Of a stretch of DNA of 64,000 nucleotides, positions 48,701-60,756 are shown one piece after another. The stretch lies in contig OX344763.1 of the NCBI GenBank assembly GCA_947034895.1, positions 70,761,093-70,825,092 on the forward strand, read 5' to 3'. Position 1 is the first letter of the stretch. Each line of letters opens with the position of its first letter. Made by a program: the position numbers and the translations under genes. Under the pieces are notes generated by a model. That model was not told the origin of the DNA. It saw nothing but the letters and a program-made list of their open reading frames with translations, and ran no database searches. The stretch comes from Rhytidiadelphus loreus (lineage: Eukaryota > Streptophyta > Bryopsida > Hypnales > Hylocomiaceae).

Positions 48701-51356
48701 TTTGTTTCTATTGTATTTCAAAAATTGCATTTAAAACAAAAATATAAGGATTTAAATTGCTGTATATATGTGAAAGAATCCAAATTAAATAATATGATGT
48801 ATTTTTCATTCGTATTTAAATTATTTAACAATTTATATAACAAAACATTTTTTTCATTCTAGCCTTCATTTTTGGTAAATATTTCATATTATTCTAATAC
48901 ATACATATATACATGCATACATACAAATTTGTATAATTTATTTTCAAATTAAGTATAAAACTCACAATAATTTGATTTTTCCATTAAAAAATCTGAAAAA
49001 ATCAACATCTGTACAAAAGAATTGTTTTTTCACATATGAAATATTGAAACATTTACCATTTAATTATATAAAGGGTGAATTTAGCTTCATAGTGGTATTT
49101 AACTTACATGACATTGCCAAGGATACTTAGTGTGAAAAATAAAAAAATACTTTAATCTTTTTTTACTATTCTTTGTTACATTGTGAAGAAATTTCTAATT
49201 ATAATTGGATTGTTTTTTCTATATTTAACAATTTATCTTCACTCTAAGTCGTATAATAACTATAATAATGACACTTTTTACAATACTAAAAAATATTATT
49301 TGCATTGAGGGACAATGCTTAATCTCATATATTAAAAATATCCACTCATTAAATTAGGTTGTTTGTTATGTTGAGATTTCTTGGACCGGGTGTCCATTCA
49401 GAGCATTTTGGATACCATTGGAAAGCTCTATACGAGGAGGGGTGCATGGGATTTGTTTTGTGGCGTTCTGATTTATAGTATGAAAGTTATGAATTTTGAG
49501 TTATTTTTGAATGAGAAAATTAGAAACTCACTTTTACTTTTATTTTGATTGTGGAAGCAACACAAGGCACGAATCTAGACCTTAAATAAGTTTTTATTTT
49601 ATTTTTATGTTTGATATGTTGAGATCTAAGAAACTGTAAGTCTTTTGGCCACATTCTTGGTACCATTGGAAATCTCTCTATGAGGTAGTATTCTTTTTAG
49701 GTGATTTGTCAGCCATTTGCACAAAAGTAATGGACCCAACACCAAGCACTTGGAACAAAATGGTATTGAAAGGGTGGAAAATTGCCAAAAAACTTCAAAT
49801 TAAAAAAATCTTGGATGAAATCGCCAAATTGTGGATGACAACATAATTATAAATATGTGATATACAATAATGCGATATTTTCTATCAAATGTGTGAATAA
49901 ATATTGAAATTTGGAGCACCACTATAACATTTAATATCGCCACTTTGGTACTTTATAAAAAATGAAAAAAAATCCTGCCATAAGGAGGTGTGTACAGACT
50001 TTGTTTTGTGGCATTTGGACCTTTGGACCTTTAGTGTGAAAGTTATTAAATTTAAAAGTTTTTATAAATTATTAAATTATTTTTTATTTTGAAAACCCCA
50101 TAACTTTTACATCACATGTCCAAACAAAGCCCTTGCACTCCATGCATAAAGCTTTTTGTTTGTATCAAGAACACAACGCAACAAAGTTGTTGCACTCCTT
50201 CGTACATAAAGGATATTGAACTTCAAAGTTTTACAAATTAGAAAATTAGAAAAATAATTTTACTTTTATTTTGGCTGTGGTAACAGCATAAGGCACATGT
50301 AGTAGTAAATTGAAACTTGAATGTAATTGAAAAGGCTAAATTGAGCTTGGAAATGATGTTTAACCACCAGCAATGTATCTAGTTCTTTACTCTTGTGGAG
50401 ATCATCTCATCGAATACTAATAATTAATCAATTCTATGACTTTTCGAATTACGGTCCTCATCGTAGGCAGTCTGATCAACTCCATGATGGAAAACATGGA
50501 TAATTCCTGCCTTGGTTGTAGGTTCCTCGACAAAGCTGCCGTCCGAACAAATTCTTCGGACCCCACATCGGAAACAAGTGACAATCCGTGGAGACTTGCA
50601 ACTGTAACTGCGGTAGAGGAGGTGAAACTCATAATCCGCATACTACCCATCTGGTTAACGGCTATAATCTTTCAGACTCCTTCTGCACAAATATCAACAT
50701 TCTACACTAGACAAGGAAACACACTCAATGTGAATCTGGGGCCCAATTTTAAAATTCCAGCTGCCTCTCTTCAAAGCATCATCCCCATAACGATTGTATG
50801 TCTCATTCCAATATATGACCGCGTCTTTGTGCCTGCCACACGGCACTTCACCGACAATGTACGAGGGATTTCCATGCTGCAACGAATCGGCATTGGCATT
50901 TTCCTTTCTCTTCTATCCATGGTGTGCGCTGCCGTGACAGAAGTCCGGCGACTGAAGGTAGCGAGGGACCATGGCCTGCTCGATAGCCCTTTCGAGACAT
51001 TGCCACTGACAGTATTTATTCTCCTGCCGCAATACATCTTGCTAGGTGCGGCAGAGGTATTCACTTCCATTGGAGCTCTTGAGTTCTTCTATGACCAAGC
51101 ACCCGATTCTATGCGAAGCCTCGGAACAGCAATCTTCCTGAGTACTATTGGGATTGGCAATTTTCTGAGTAGTATTCTTCTTTCAGGCATCGTGAAATTG
51201 ACAAGTTTGAGTGGGCAGAGCTGGATTGTTGACAACTTAAATAGCTGCCGCCTTGATTATTTCTATTGGCTTCTAGCCGGCTTGAGTGCAGGAAATCTCT
51301 GTTTCTTCTTCAAGTTAGCTCGATGGTACAAGTATAAACAGGTCACGAGCTTGTGA
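45775..51356 (+). CDS. NPF: NRT1/PTR FAMILY (NPF) proton-coupled transporter, four exons
   Basis: Exons 45775-45946, 46158-46375, 46682-47253 and 50522-51356 join in frame with GT-AG introns (phases 1, 0, 2; 211, 306 and 3268 bp) to 1797 nt, 598 residues, within the usual 550-620 of the family. The start is the first ATG after an in-frame stop near 45724. Visible family motifs: proton-coupling ExxER (E60, E63, R64) before FYGIS, NVNNW (92-96), LADAFWGRFW (110-119), the PTR signature KPCISAFGADQFDE (185-198), FLDKAAV after the cytosolic loop (322-328), and a C-terminal half rich in membrane segments including EFFYDQAPDSMRSLG. NPF proteins are 12-helix membrane carriers that move nitrate, peptides, hormones or other solutes with protons. 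The substrate cannot be read from sequence. The text looks closest to subfamily NPF5 by eye, which is not secure. No frameshift or stop, so it is probably functional. Confidence 0.95.
47254..50521 (+). other. NPF intron 3, 3.3 kb, with MITE relics
   Basis: Donor GTATGA after ACAATGAG and acceptor TTGTAG before GTTCCTCGAC restore MRFLDKAA across the junction. About 47400-48165 is a decayed R2 element (AATGGTGAGATTGTTCTAGC; end CCCTTAAGGAGTTAA). 48580 carries a lone TTAACTCCTAAAGGTCC left end. 49360-50300 contains diverged tandem copies of a block of about 250 bp (TATGTTGAGAT, ACCATTGGAAA, TTTGTTTTGTGGC). Confidence 0.8.
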
Positions 51357-51437
51357 TGCACTATGTTAGTGACGTAAACGAGCTCAAACCTTGCAATGTG
51401 TCAACCGGATATGCAACGTCTGTGAACGTGCGTGGAT

Positions 51438-51477
51438 AATAAATCAATTTTCAAGTTAATTTTGCATTCTTAATAAA
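51438..51477 (+). promoter_or_regulatory. Candidate polyadenylation signals of the NPF gene
   Basis: Two AATAAA words at 51438-51443 and 51472-51477 lie 82 and 116 bp after the NPF stop codon, the usual distance for a plant 3' end. Confidence 0.45.
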
Positions 51478-51479
51478 TG

Positions 51480-52940
51480 ATTTATCACTAAAGAAATTAT
51501 AAGAATAATTAATAGGTTGATGGAATAAAAATAAATAAGACTGAGTTCTTTAATGCTATGCACACGGCAATCATAGAAGATTTGTCTTTGTTTTGATTTC
51601 TCACATCATAGTTTTTAATTCTCATGTATTATTGCGTGCAATAATTATCATCTATTATTTTTATATGGAATTATATAAAATCTTGCACTAATAGTGGAGA
51701 AATTCTGGATGATGAACGAAGTGCTTAATTTGCAGTTTTGTCTACAGCTTGACCGCGTGCAATGCTCTACAGTAGGTCAATTCAACTCGTTTCCATCCGT
51801 ATGAAAAATATTTTCCAGGCATCATACACCGACAATTGGAAGCAATGATATTGACAATTTTGATTGGTTAACTCGATTCATAATTTTTCTATGTGAGCAG
51901 GCTCAGATTTGTCTGTGATGGTAAAATTCTACTCTACTGCACAAAGAAATGCAAAAGTGAACTTCGACTCAAATCTACTTGTCACGAGAGGAACTTGATT
52001 CAAATTGCAAATCCAGACGGAGAGATAGCTGGTATAAAGCACCCAGTCTCGCTATTTGCCTCGAAGCTTACAGTGATCATCGGATTCGGATTGGCAAAAT
52101 ATCTACGTCTAAACTTCCCAGCATCCGCTACCCGTAAGCTACTCCAAGCCAACCAGAAGTCACGTGGTTCACATGTTAACGAAACATGCACACAATCTCT
52201 CCGGGCCAGCTCAAGTCAAATCTACAAACAGAACTCCCGACAACTCCACCATGCCTTGTCAAAACATTCGTATAACGTGAAACTCTGAAGAAAAGAACTA
52301 CGATTTGTTGAACAGAATCAACCCCCCCCCGTTAAAAGAGTCATCTTTGAGTTCAAAAAAGTTGTCCAGCTCCAACAAACCTTCAGAAACAGCGATTCCA
52401 TATTTATGCTACAAAATGTTTTAGAATGACAGAATTTATTGTCTTTCCCATTAACGAACAGTCACAGTGCTGCATACATTTTACTCTCACACCATTCAAG
52501 TTGCTTGGTGCATGCTGCTTATGCACTTTCCTGTCGCTTTCGTTCAACCATGGCAGTTTGCTCCGTAACCAACTTGCTCCACCGCGTACAGTTCCTTGCA
52601 CGGGGATCCTTCTGCATCCTCGTGACAACGTCGACCACTGTCCGTACACGTCTCGTCGCCCAACCTGCACACACTGCCACCAACGGATGAGCACGCATCT
52701 GCAATGGCACGGACATATTCTTCAGGCACTATTTTATTACACTTGTGAGCGATACTTCATGATTGCTCTCAAGTTGCATTGGCAAACAACAACTTCATGT
52801 CCGTTTCATTAGTTCAAAGACCATGCTTTCTATACACTTGCAAAAAACTTTGTACACCAATGTAGAATTCTCTCACGGCTCTATACTAAGCCTATGTGAC
52901 TCCTTGGGGAACCGATTTAGCCTTTCCGACAGTCGCCATG
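51480..52940. other. Intergenic DNA, GC-richer from 51.7 kb, no gene assigned
   Basis: Open frames near 51893-52288 (plus) and 52404-52812 (both strands) are longer than expected in this AT-rich DNA but show no domain that I recognise. The minus-strand frame with EEYVRAIADA near 52690-52720 might be further debris of the phosphatase-like pseudogene next door. That link is a guess. Confidence 0.35.
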
Positions 52941-52947
52941 GGCATCA

Positions 52948-53300
52948 CTATTCTATCTTGCGACCAAGCTCACTGTGTTTTCCTAGCCTTGTCTTCCCAA
53001 CTCTATTTGCCCTCATGACCACCGAGGCTGACCCCAAAGTTTCCTTCAGGTCCATGGGCCACGAATACCTCATGGTGGTCCCCTCCAATGGAGGCGGAAC
53101 ATGCACGGCGTTGAGGGGCGGGTTCAAGAAAGCCTTGTTGAAAGTATCATCTAGAAGGAGAGTGTTGGCAGGGGAGGGCTTATATCCCAACTTCTTCTTT
53201 AATTCCCCGGTGCTCAGTCACACCTCCTCCGCAAGGCACTTGAAGAATAAGGATTTATCTGGGTTGTTTGGACTTCACAATTCACGTCTAAAAGAGAATT
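52948..53300 (-). pseudogene. Fragment resembling FCP1/NIF-type HAD phosphatase
   Basis: Read on the minus strand, KSLFFKCL, an in-frame stop, GELKKKLGYKPSPANTLLLDD and NKAFLNPPLNAV follow the C-terminal half of plant NLI-interacting-factor/FCP1-like phosphatase domains (KPLFFKDL ... NTLLIDDSPYKAFLNPPNTAIF). The double aspartate and NPP are kept. The upstream part is out of frame (CEVQTT in another frame) and the N-terminal DxDxT motif is not found. I infer a decayed pseudogene without introns. The family call rests on my memory of the motif, without an alignment. Confidence 0.45.
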
Positions 53301-56229
53301 GCAACATCGCGCATGTCCATCAGGCTTATGTCTCTTTAACAAAGATACTCACTATCGCTCTCATTCTTCCATGCTGCTCCATATGAAAACATGGAAGTTT
53401 GCAAATACTCTGGAAACCAACTCTTGTAGTCTTGCACGCTTATATGAGTTGCCAGCTTGCTTTGAAAGTGTTTTGCAATGTATATTTGTTATAAATGAGC
53501 CGCTCTTTTTTGCACAAGACACCAATCTCTTCTACACAAAATAGTGAAATTAGGTTGTCCCACACTAATATCTTGACAATCTACACTAAATAAATATTTA
53601 CTATTAATGTACAAGAATGCACTACTTTTGAATTAGTTATTGTTGTAATTGGAACTCATGGACCTCCATATTTACAAATGGAAGTATCTTTAGAAACATT
53701 TGTTGACTTTGATGGCTTGTAGAGTAACTTTCTTGAAGTAAGGCAACCTAATTGTTAAAGAATCTAATTTCACTATTTTGTGTAGAACCAAGAATTGCCA
53801 CTTTTATACGGATAAAGGCACTGTATGGGTTAGAGCCTATTTCCATTGGAGCTTAGAAGGGTACTGGAAAGAACTTGGACACTGTAGGTGGGTTTGGACG
53901 CCCTTGAGCATTGGAAATCAATAGGACAATTAATGCTTGGATAATCTACTACCACAAGTTAAAGTGAACCCCCAACTTTGTGAGCTATTGATCAAAAAAA
54001 TTTATTGCAAAAGGAAAGTATAATAATCAAGCCCGTTGAATGATAGGAATATTTAGTGAATCGGCCAACATGGTGAGTAGATTTGAAAGAACTGCAACTT
54101 AGATTCTATCTTCTTCTTCAATGTTATGAAAATATAGATCGTAGCACACAACATATCGAGTGCCACAACCAATATCAAATATGCAATCAAAACTAAAAAA
54201 GAATGCATAACAAACACAACCTTGAATATCTCTCTAGCAGATAAGGAGTCTTTCCAATCATCTAGGAATAAACACACATGCAATTGGGGATGACTTTCGA
54301 TGATGTTGTTGCAACAACTACACACCTTCATGTCAATGTGGTGGTACATAGATAGACAATTAAAAACAAGTGAGGAAGTGATTAAAAGATTGTAGACTGG
54401 GTGCAATGTGAATCCCATTTTTAATTGCCTTCAACAATTTTTTGGAGTTGAACCTTATGGTCAATTTCAACATAGCTTGATGTTGTAAACCCATAATTAG
54501 TACCCATTAACCAAATGATAGCGTGATCACCAAATATGGAAAGCCAACTATGAAAAAGTTCTTAGTTCTTGTCAAAAGATGAGATATGATTAGAAGACTA
54601 TCTACAACAAGAACAAATCCAATCCCAAGAAGTAAAAGTTGATAGAGATGGTGTCAAGCATGTCGTATGCCATCCATGTTGGCATTGGTTACACAATAAC
54701 ATACTAGTTGTTCCTTACTTATCACTACACACATTACATGGAAGGCCAACTAGCACAACAACTAACTTTGAATGCACAGAATCCTCACTAGGAAGATGAC
54801 ATAGAATACAATTTTTGGAGTGATTCTTGACATTCTTGTCCATCTTTGCCTTCAAACAACAAAATACCACCCTTGGTATTTAAACAAGCACAACTAGTTT
54901 CTAGTATTTGTGTAGAAATTTTACTAATTGAATGCCTAGGTGTGGACCATTGTGCCTTCCAAGAAATCTATCTTTCTAATTACGTATTGAATATGTATTG
55001 CAAGATAAACCAATAGAACCTAATAAAATTACAACTTTTGGCCAAACGGTCTAATGAAGCAAGGTTATTGCGATTTTTGGGTCAAGAGCTTATAGTCACA
55101 ATCTATTGATCTTAAGTTAAATATCAAATCATTCCATTTCTAAAAATATAAAGTTCGTTCAATTTGGATACCTTTAGAGAAAGTTAGGACTGGATGAAGT
55201 TTAGCTTTTGAAATGACAATTTAAACTTCATCCATCCTTTTCTACCAACTCCTAAACTCTTTTTGACATTGGATTTTTGCTATGTTTAAACTAAAGTCTA
55301 ATATCTAAACCTTAATTTTGACCAAGAATGGACGGAGTCCCACTAAGTTCATCCAAAATCCACTCTAAACTTCATCCATTGATTTCTTATAGAATTTTAT
55401 TTAGTTTCACACTTGCAGACAAGTTCTGGGCCTCCCTAGTCTTCCTTTATGAGAATCTAAACTTAGATTTCTATTTGATTAACCTCAAAAGGTCCTAAGT
55501 TTTTCCTAGTGAAAGTTATGAATGGATGATGTTTGACTGCTTATTGGTACTTCAAACTTCATTTGCTAATTATGTTTAACTTATAATTCAAAATCAAATG
55601 CTATTTTAATTTTTGAACTCTAGATTCTTTCTACTTTTTAGGTTCATTATTATTCATTTGCTATCTTGTTTTTTCCTTAATTCATCCTTATCGCTTAATT
55701 TCCAAAATTTGGTTATAAGTTGTAGAATTCAATTTCAAAAAAACTATTTACTATTTTTCCTTTTTTCTATTTTTCCTTTTTCTCTTCCACTACCTCTTTT
55801 CCTTCTACCTATGTTCTATTCAATAATTGAACTTCACTAGTTGATTTTGCAATGGAATACTTGTTCAAATTTCAAAACAATAATGCAATATTTTTGTCTT
55901 TCTATTCAAGTCAATAATTTCCTAATTCTAACTTCTAATGGCATGGAGAAATTCTTTGGATTTCCACCTAATCTTCTTCTATTGGCAACTTTTAAGATCT
56001 AAACCATTACATTCTTTGCTCATACTTTTATTGTACTTGTGGTTCTACTAGAGGGATTCCTTATGCTTGATGTAAATGAGAGAGTGTGTTCTAGAGAAGT
56101 GGGTGACTTGTTCTTGCACAATGGGAATTGTCTTGCAAATTTTTAATGTAGATTCCAACTGCTTACTAACTCAAACTTCTAATCCTTCCCCTTCTCTCTT
56201 TTCTTTATTTTGAGAAATCAAAGAGAATT
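53301..56229. other. Intergenic DNA, no gene assigned
   Basis: A 121-codon minus-strand frame at 54053-54418 is hydrophobic and cysteine-containing but matches nothing I know. The word GGATGAAGTTT and its complement recur (55190-55600, again at 61400-61600), suggesting debris of one repeat family on both sides of the Harbinger element. Confidence 0.35.
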
Positions 56230-56520
56230 GCTTTTTTTTAAAAACAAACAAATAAACTTTCATATCAAGCCTTGCCCGGTGGGGCCGTAGAACTGAAGGC
56301 AGGTCTTGAGGGTTTTGGATCAGGCTTTGGGGTTCTTGGTGAGGCCCTTGGAGGCTTGGGGCTCGGGATCAAACAGTAGGCCCTCGCACATGCAACCAGA
56401 AAGCAATGTGAGGGACCAGATGTGAGGGCTGGAGAATGGGGGTAAGGGCATGGACAACCCAATGGGTTTGCCCCCACGAATTGTAAGGGATGAGGCCCGT
56501 AATGGGAGTTACTGCGATTT
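56230..56520 (-). repeat. Dispersed GC-rich repeat, inverted relative to 7.7 kb
   Basis: The reverse complement of 56350-56520 matches 7655-7830 (ATTCGTGGGGGCAAACCCATTGGG-type text in pieces, then GGTCCCTCA and TGCATGTGC). On the minus strand it runs into an A-rich segment at 56230-56260, which could be a retroposon tail. Confidence 0.5.
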
Positions 56521-56629
56521 GTTACTCTCCGTCATTTGCTTGGTCACTTCTTCTTTGTTACAATTTCAATGTTTGTGGTTGGTCTGCTTTGGTGGGCCGC
56601 ATGTGTTTTAGGGTTAAGGTTGTAGTTAG

Positions 56630-56694
56630 GTATGTATTTTTTTCTCATTCTTTCCTCTTCTTGCCTTCTCTCTCCTTTGACTTTCATTTTGTAG
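56630..56694 (+). other. Possible 5' UTR intron of the SANT-like gene
   Basis: GTATGT follows TAGTTAG, and a pyrimidine-rich run ends in TTTTGTAG before GGGTGCC, 65 bp in all and about 90 bp before the ATG of the SANT-like gene. The sites are good, but use is unproven. Confidence 0.35.
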
Positions 56695-56784
56695 GGGTGC
56701 CTTGTTGTGTTTATTTCGTGTGGTTTAGGTATTTCATTTTAGTGGAGGGTAGTGAATTAGGGTTTCAATTTTCAGTGATAGAAA

Positions 56785-57080
56785 ATGGAGGCCCCAAAGG
56801 GAGGGTTGTTAGCTTTGATGCTTTATGACGAGGGGAGCGAGGGATCAAGAGTATCTCAAGGAAGAGATTCATGTAGTACTGGAAATGTAAGGAGGGAATG
56901 GAAGGATGCAATTGTGAAGTTTCTGGTTGATATGTGTACAAACAAGTATTGGGAGTACGACCGCAAGCCATTCAAGCAGGCAAATTGGGTGTCGTTTGCA
57001 AATGACCTCAATGCACAATTTCTAGAAGAGCCTCAACAGACATAGCAACAAACCAGAGACAAATGGGCTAGCATGAAGAG
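56785..57080 (+). pseudogene. PIF/Harbinger SANT-like protein, first block (broken)
   Basis: From ATG 56785 the frame encodes MEAPKGG, then REWKDAIVKFLVDMCTNKYW, then NWVSFANDLNAQF and RDKWASMK. This is the plan of the Myb/SANT-like DNA-binding domain in plant PIF/Harbinger ORF1 proteins, with the regularly spaced tryptophans. A TAG at 57043-57045 interrupts the domain (T-stop-QQTRDKW). Right after MKSM the coding sequence ends at about 57080, where unrelated sequence with LTR-like features starts. The remainder continues at 61781. Confidence 0.8.
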
Positions 57081-57082
57081 TA

Positions 57083-59066
57083 TGAGCCCTCAAGTTGGCA
57101 CTTGGAATTGTGAACTTATTTTTCGCGATTTTTAGTTAGTTTTTAGATCAAAAATATGAAAAAATATATAAAAATAGAGTTATTGAGAGTTTTGATAGAA
57201 GTCCCTACCAAAGTAGTGAGGAATGGCCTTAAATGCGTGAAACATGTAAAACTTTACATTTTTACTCATTTTAGGTCTTATAAGTATAATTAGGTAGTTA
57301 AGTCAGTAATTACAAGTGAAGAAAGGATTTGAGAGTTAACCAGTCCTAGTGTCTTGTTCATGTGGTACAGCATCTATAAGTATACATATAACAAACTGGT
57401 TAAAAATTAGAGTCTAGTCAGAGTTAGTCAAAGTTAGTCAAAATTCAACTCGAAAGAGTTAGATTTGTTGTTTGCAGATAACTTTGAGAATTCGAATCAT
57501 TCACAGACCAAGATGAAGTAAATGATGATTAAAACATACAGAGAGGTGCTTTTCTAGGTCAAAGCATGCTAGGAGGTCAAATAGAAGTCCGATCATCCAA
57601 GATTCCTCTGGTATCAAGAACAATTCCCCCCCTGGGTGGAAATTATTAAGGAATTGCTAAAAATAGCATCCTTATTGGAGATTTGGTTTTGCCCTTAATT
57701 GATGGACATCTTGTACACGATTGACCAAAAGTTTCAGGATTTTACAAAACTCCACGATGACTCCATGGGAAGTCAACCGCTTAAAACTGCATTCGTAAAT
57801 TCCTAGACAAAAACAAATGTTGCGGTAAAATCTCACTAAAAATTTAGGGTAGTATTTTGTGTGCCAATAAAAAGCCCTGTCAAGTTTGAAGACATTCTGA
57901 CATTCCCAAGTACCAGAATTAGGACCGACAATGAATTTTACAAGAATTTACAACTTGGCAACGAGTTGACCGGCATACCATGAGCTAATGGTGTCCGAAT
58001 GGAGCGATTCAAAGGTCAATTCTTACTCCCATGAATATTCTAAACCATCCAGGCTAGACAGTTTCATCAAAAAATACAAACTCCAAAAGTTAGATTTTTG
58101 ACTTTTGTTTAGAGTTACTGTGATTCAAATTTGCGCTTTAAAACGGCTGGAGAGGTAGGGGTGAAGGATTCTTTAGGCTAATTGGGGTCTTCTAAATGCG
58201 ATGGCATAGTTTGTTTTCAGTTTCGAGTTGTCCCTCAAAAGATAGAGAGGGTCAGCCCTTAGTTTGACTTTTAAAAGGTAATTTTGGATTGATCTGGGTT
58301 GATTTTGCAAATATCTCTTGTAAAATCGAAGATTGGATTTGCTCAAGATACTTGTCTTGCGTAAGAAGCCATCTTTTGAACTAAAGAAAGACAATTTAGA
58401 ACTAACCTTAAATTAATTTGCAAAATATCTCGGTTAATTAGGTAGATTTTCAAAATATTTTTGGGAAAAAATCTAATATTTGATTTGGGGAAGATTCTAA
58501 GGCCATTTAGGGCCTAGAAGGAACTTGCTTGAAGACCTTCCTTCCCATTAAACAAAGATTATTTAGAAAACGTGTTAGATTAGTTTAGCAAAATATTTAG
58601 ATTGAAAGTAAGAAAATATTTACGAACAACTTACCGAGGGGGGACCGGGAGCGAGTATATAAGGCCCTTTCTCGAGGTTGTTCGTGGCCCTCATTCTCTT
58701 GTTTCATTCTTGTTGTTGCTCTTGTCGTGCTACCGACATTTGTCGGAGCACTTTTTAAGCCAAATTTTGGCTATTTCTTTCTATTATCTTGTACTTTGAA
58801 GGTCCGGAGGGCCCCTTTAAAGCTTTGTTTTCTTTTCTTGTTGAATTTGGAGGCTTCAAGCCCCCAAAACTTTGCTTTTCAAGAGTTTAGAAGGAGGAAA
58901 TCCCCTAACTCTATTGTTGTTTGAGTTAACTAACTTCTTTCTTGAATTTGGAGGCTTCAAGCCCCAAAACTTTGATACTTCGAGGGTTGTAGGAATAGTT
59001 CCCAAACTCTAATTGATTTTCTTGTTCTTTTGAATACTAACCAACTATTTGTGCGAATTGATAACA
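57083..59066 (+). mobile_element. Candidate LTR-like insertion with TATA box
   Basis: Starts TGAGCCCTCAAG directly after the broken SANT-like domain. Near 58655 GAGTATATAAGGCCC is a good TATA motif followed by a pyrimidine-rich stretch, as in a long terminal repeat. 58845-59035 contains two copies of a block of about 100 bp (TTTGGAGGCTTCAAGCCC). I found neither a clear right end, nor a target duplication, nor reverse transcriptase, so the call is tentative. Confidence 0.35.
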
Positions 59067-59213
59067 GTTTGTAAACTCAAAACTTTAAAGCAGCAAGGCT
59101 GGACTTTGCCAAAAGGTTTTGGGCATCACCACGTGCCACAACAACAATTAATCAAAATCTCACTAGAACTTTGCAAATTCATAAAAGACAATGGAGGAAT
59201 TCGGGGAGACAAT

Positions 59214-60756
59214 TACAGTGACTACAAAAACCGAGTCTGTGTTGTGTTCAATTTCAGTCCGTGTGCCATATGTTGAAAAGGAGTGGACAAAATCCAAATG
59301 AGCAAACACAAGTATTGTAGTGTCTTTTGTGCACTACAATCCTAAAAAAACTTGAAGCAAAAATCAATTATTTTTTGAAAGTAAATGAATTCCAAAGTTG
59401 ACCATGACATAGACTCAGTTATTGAGGCAGGTTTCATAATCACTCTAAAAATTGCCTATGCTTCTTTTTTGAGCCTTGATGACTTGAATATTTTACTACA
59501 TGTTGTTGTATACCATTTAAGACCCACCCCCACTGGTATTGTAAAAAGTTGACATACATATGCTTCAAAAGAATTATATATATAGAAAAATGTTGATCAT
59601 TTTAATGTGAATGGAATTTGAAGATTTTTGATGAACCAAAGATTTGAGGTATCATTTACAATCATACATGATCTATAGGTTGCAATTTGAATTGTTGTTA
59701 CATCTACTTTGAGTAGATTTGAAGATATTTGTTGTAATAAACAATTAACACAAATCATTATAATTTGTATTAAGCAACCAAAACAATTACTTTCACCACA
59801 ATCTTTTGGATTCTAACATATAAGTTTAAAAGGGTTGTATATAGTATATTGGTTTAGAATGTAGGTAATTTAATATAGTATGACAACAATTTATCAATAC
59901 TAGAATTTTGATAGTTCGTCTTAATTCTATTTTTATTAAGTTTATTTGTCAATATTTTATTATATATTTTATTATTATTCTACAACATACTATTTATACA
60001 TATTTAATGCATCAATAAATCATTAAATTTTAATTAAACATACTTATTCAAAATAACTTTAATTTTTTGGTAATGGTAAATTGTTGTCATACTATATTAA
60101 ATTGCTTACATTCTAAACCAATATACTATATACAACCCTTTTAAACTTATATGTTAGAATCCAAAAGATTGTGGTGAAAGTAATTGTTTTGGTTGCTTAA
60201 TACAAATTATAATGATTTGTGTTAATTGTTTATTACAACAAATATCTTCAAATCTACTCAAAGTAGATGTAACAACAATTCAAATTGCAACCTATAGATC
60301 ATGTATGATTGTAAATGATACCTCAAATCTTTGGTTCATCAAAAATCTTCAAATTCCATTCACATTAAAATGATCAACATTTTTCTATATATATAATTCT
60401 TTTGAAGCATATGTATGTCAACTTTTTACAATACCAGTGGGGGTGGGTCTTAAATGGTATACAACAACATGTAGTAAAATATTCAAGTCATCAAGGCTCA
60501 AAAAAGAAGCATAGGCAATTTTTAGAGTGATTATGAAACCTGCCTCAATAACTGAGTCTATGTCATGGTCAACTTTGGAATTCATTTACTTTCAAAAAAT
60601 AATTGATTTTTGCTTCAAGTTTTTTTAGGATTGTAGTGCACAAAAGACACTACAATACTTGTGTTTGCTCATTTGGATTTTGTCCACTCCTTTTCAACAT
60701 ATGGCACACGGACTGAAATTGAACACAACATAGACTCGGTTTTTGTAGTCATTGTA
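59214..60756. mobile_element. Near-perfect 1.54-kb palindrome (foldback element)
   Basis: 59214-59892 is the reverse complement of 60078-60756, with a constant coordinate sum (119970) at every point I checked, so no indels were seen, and only rare mismatches such as CTGTG/CTATG near 59239. The central 185 bp is an AT-rich, non-pairing loop. Ends are TACAGTGACTACAAAAACCG and its partner GTAGTCATTGTA. If TA is the duplicated target, the element ends CARTGACTAC, as in Tc1/mariner-type termini. No transposase frame. It lies inside the disrupted SANT-like gene. Confidence 0.9.

Noticed and set aside
54053..54418. 121-codon minus-strand frame
   Set aside because: Hydrophobic but with no recognisable motif, no supporting exon and no relation to neighbours.
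59049..59276. 75-codon frame running into the palindrome
   Set aside because: It crosses the boundary of the foldback element and ends inside its arm, so it cannot be an ancestral reading frame. No domain is recognised.
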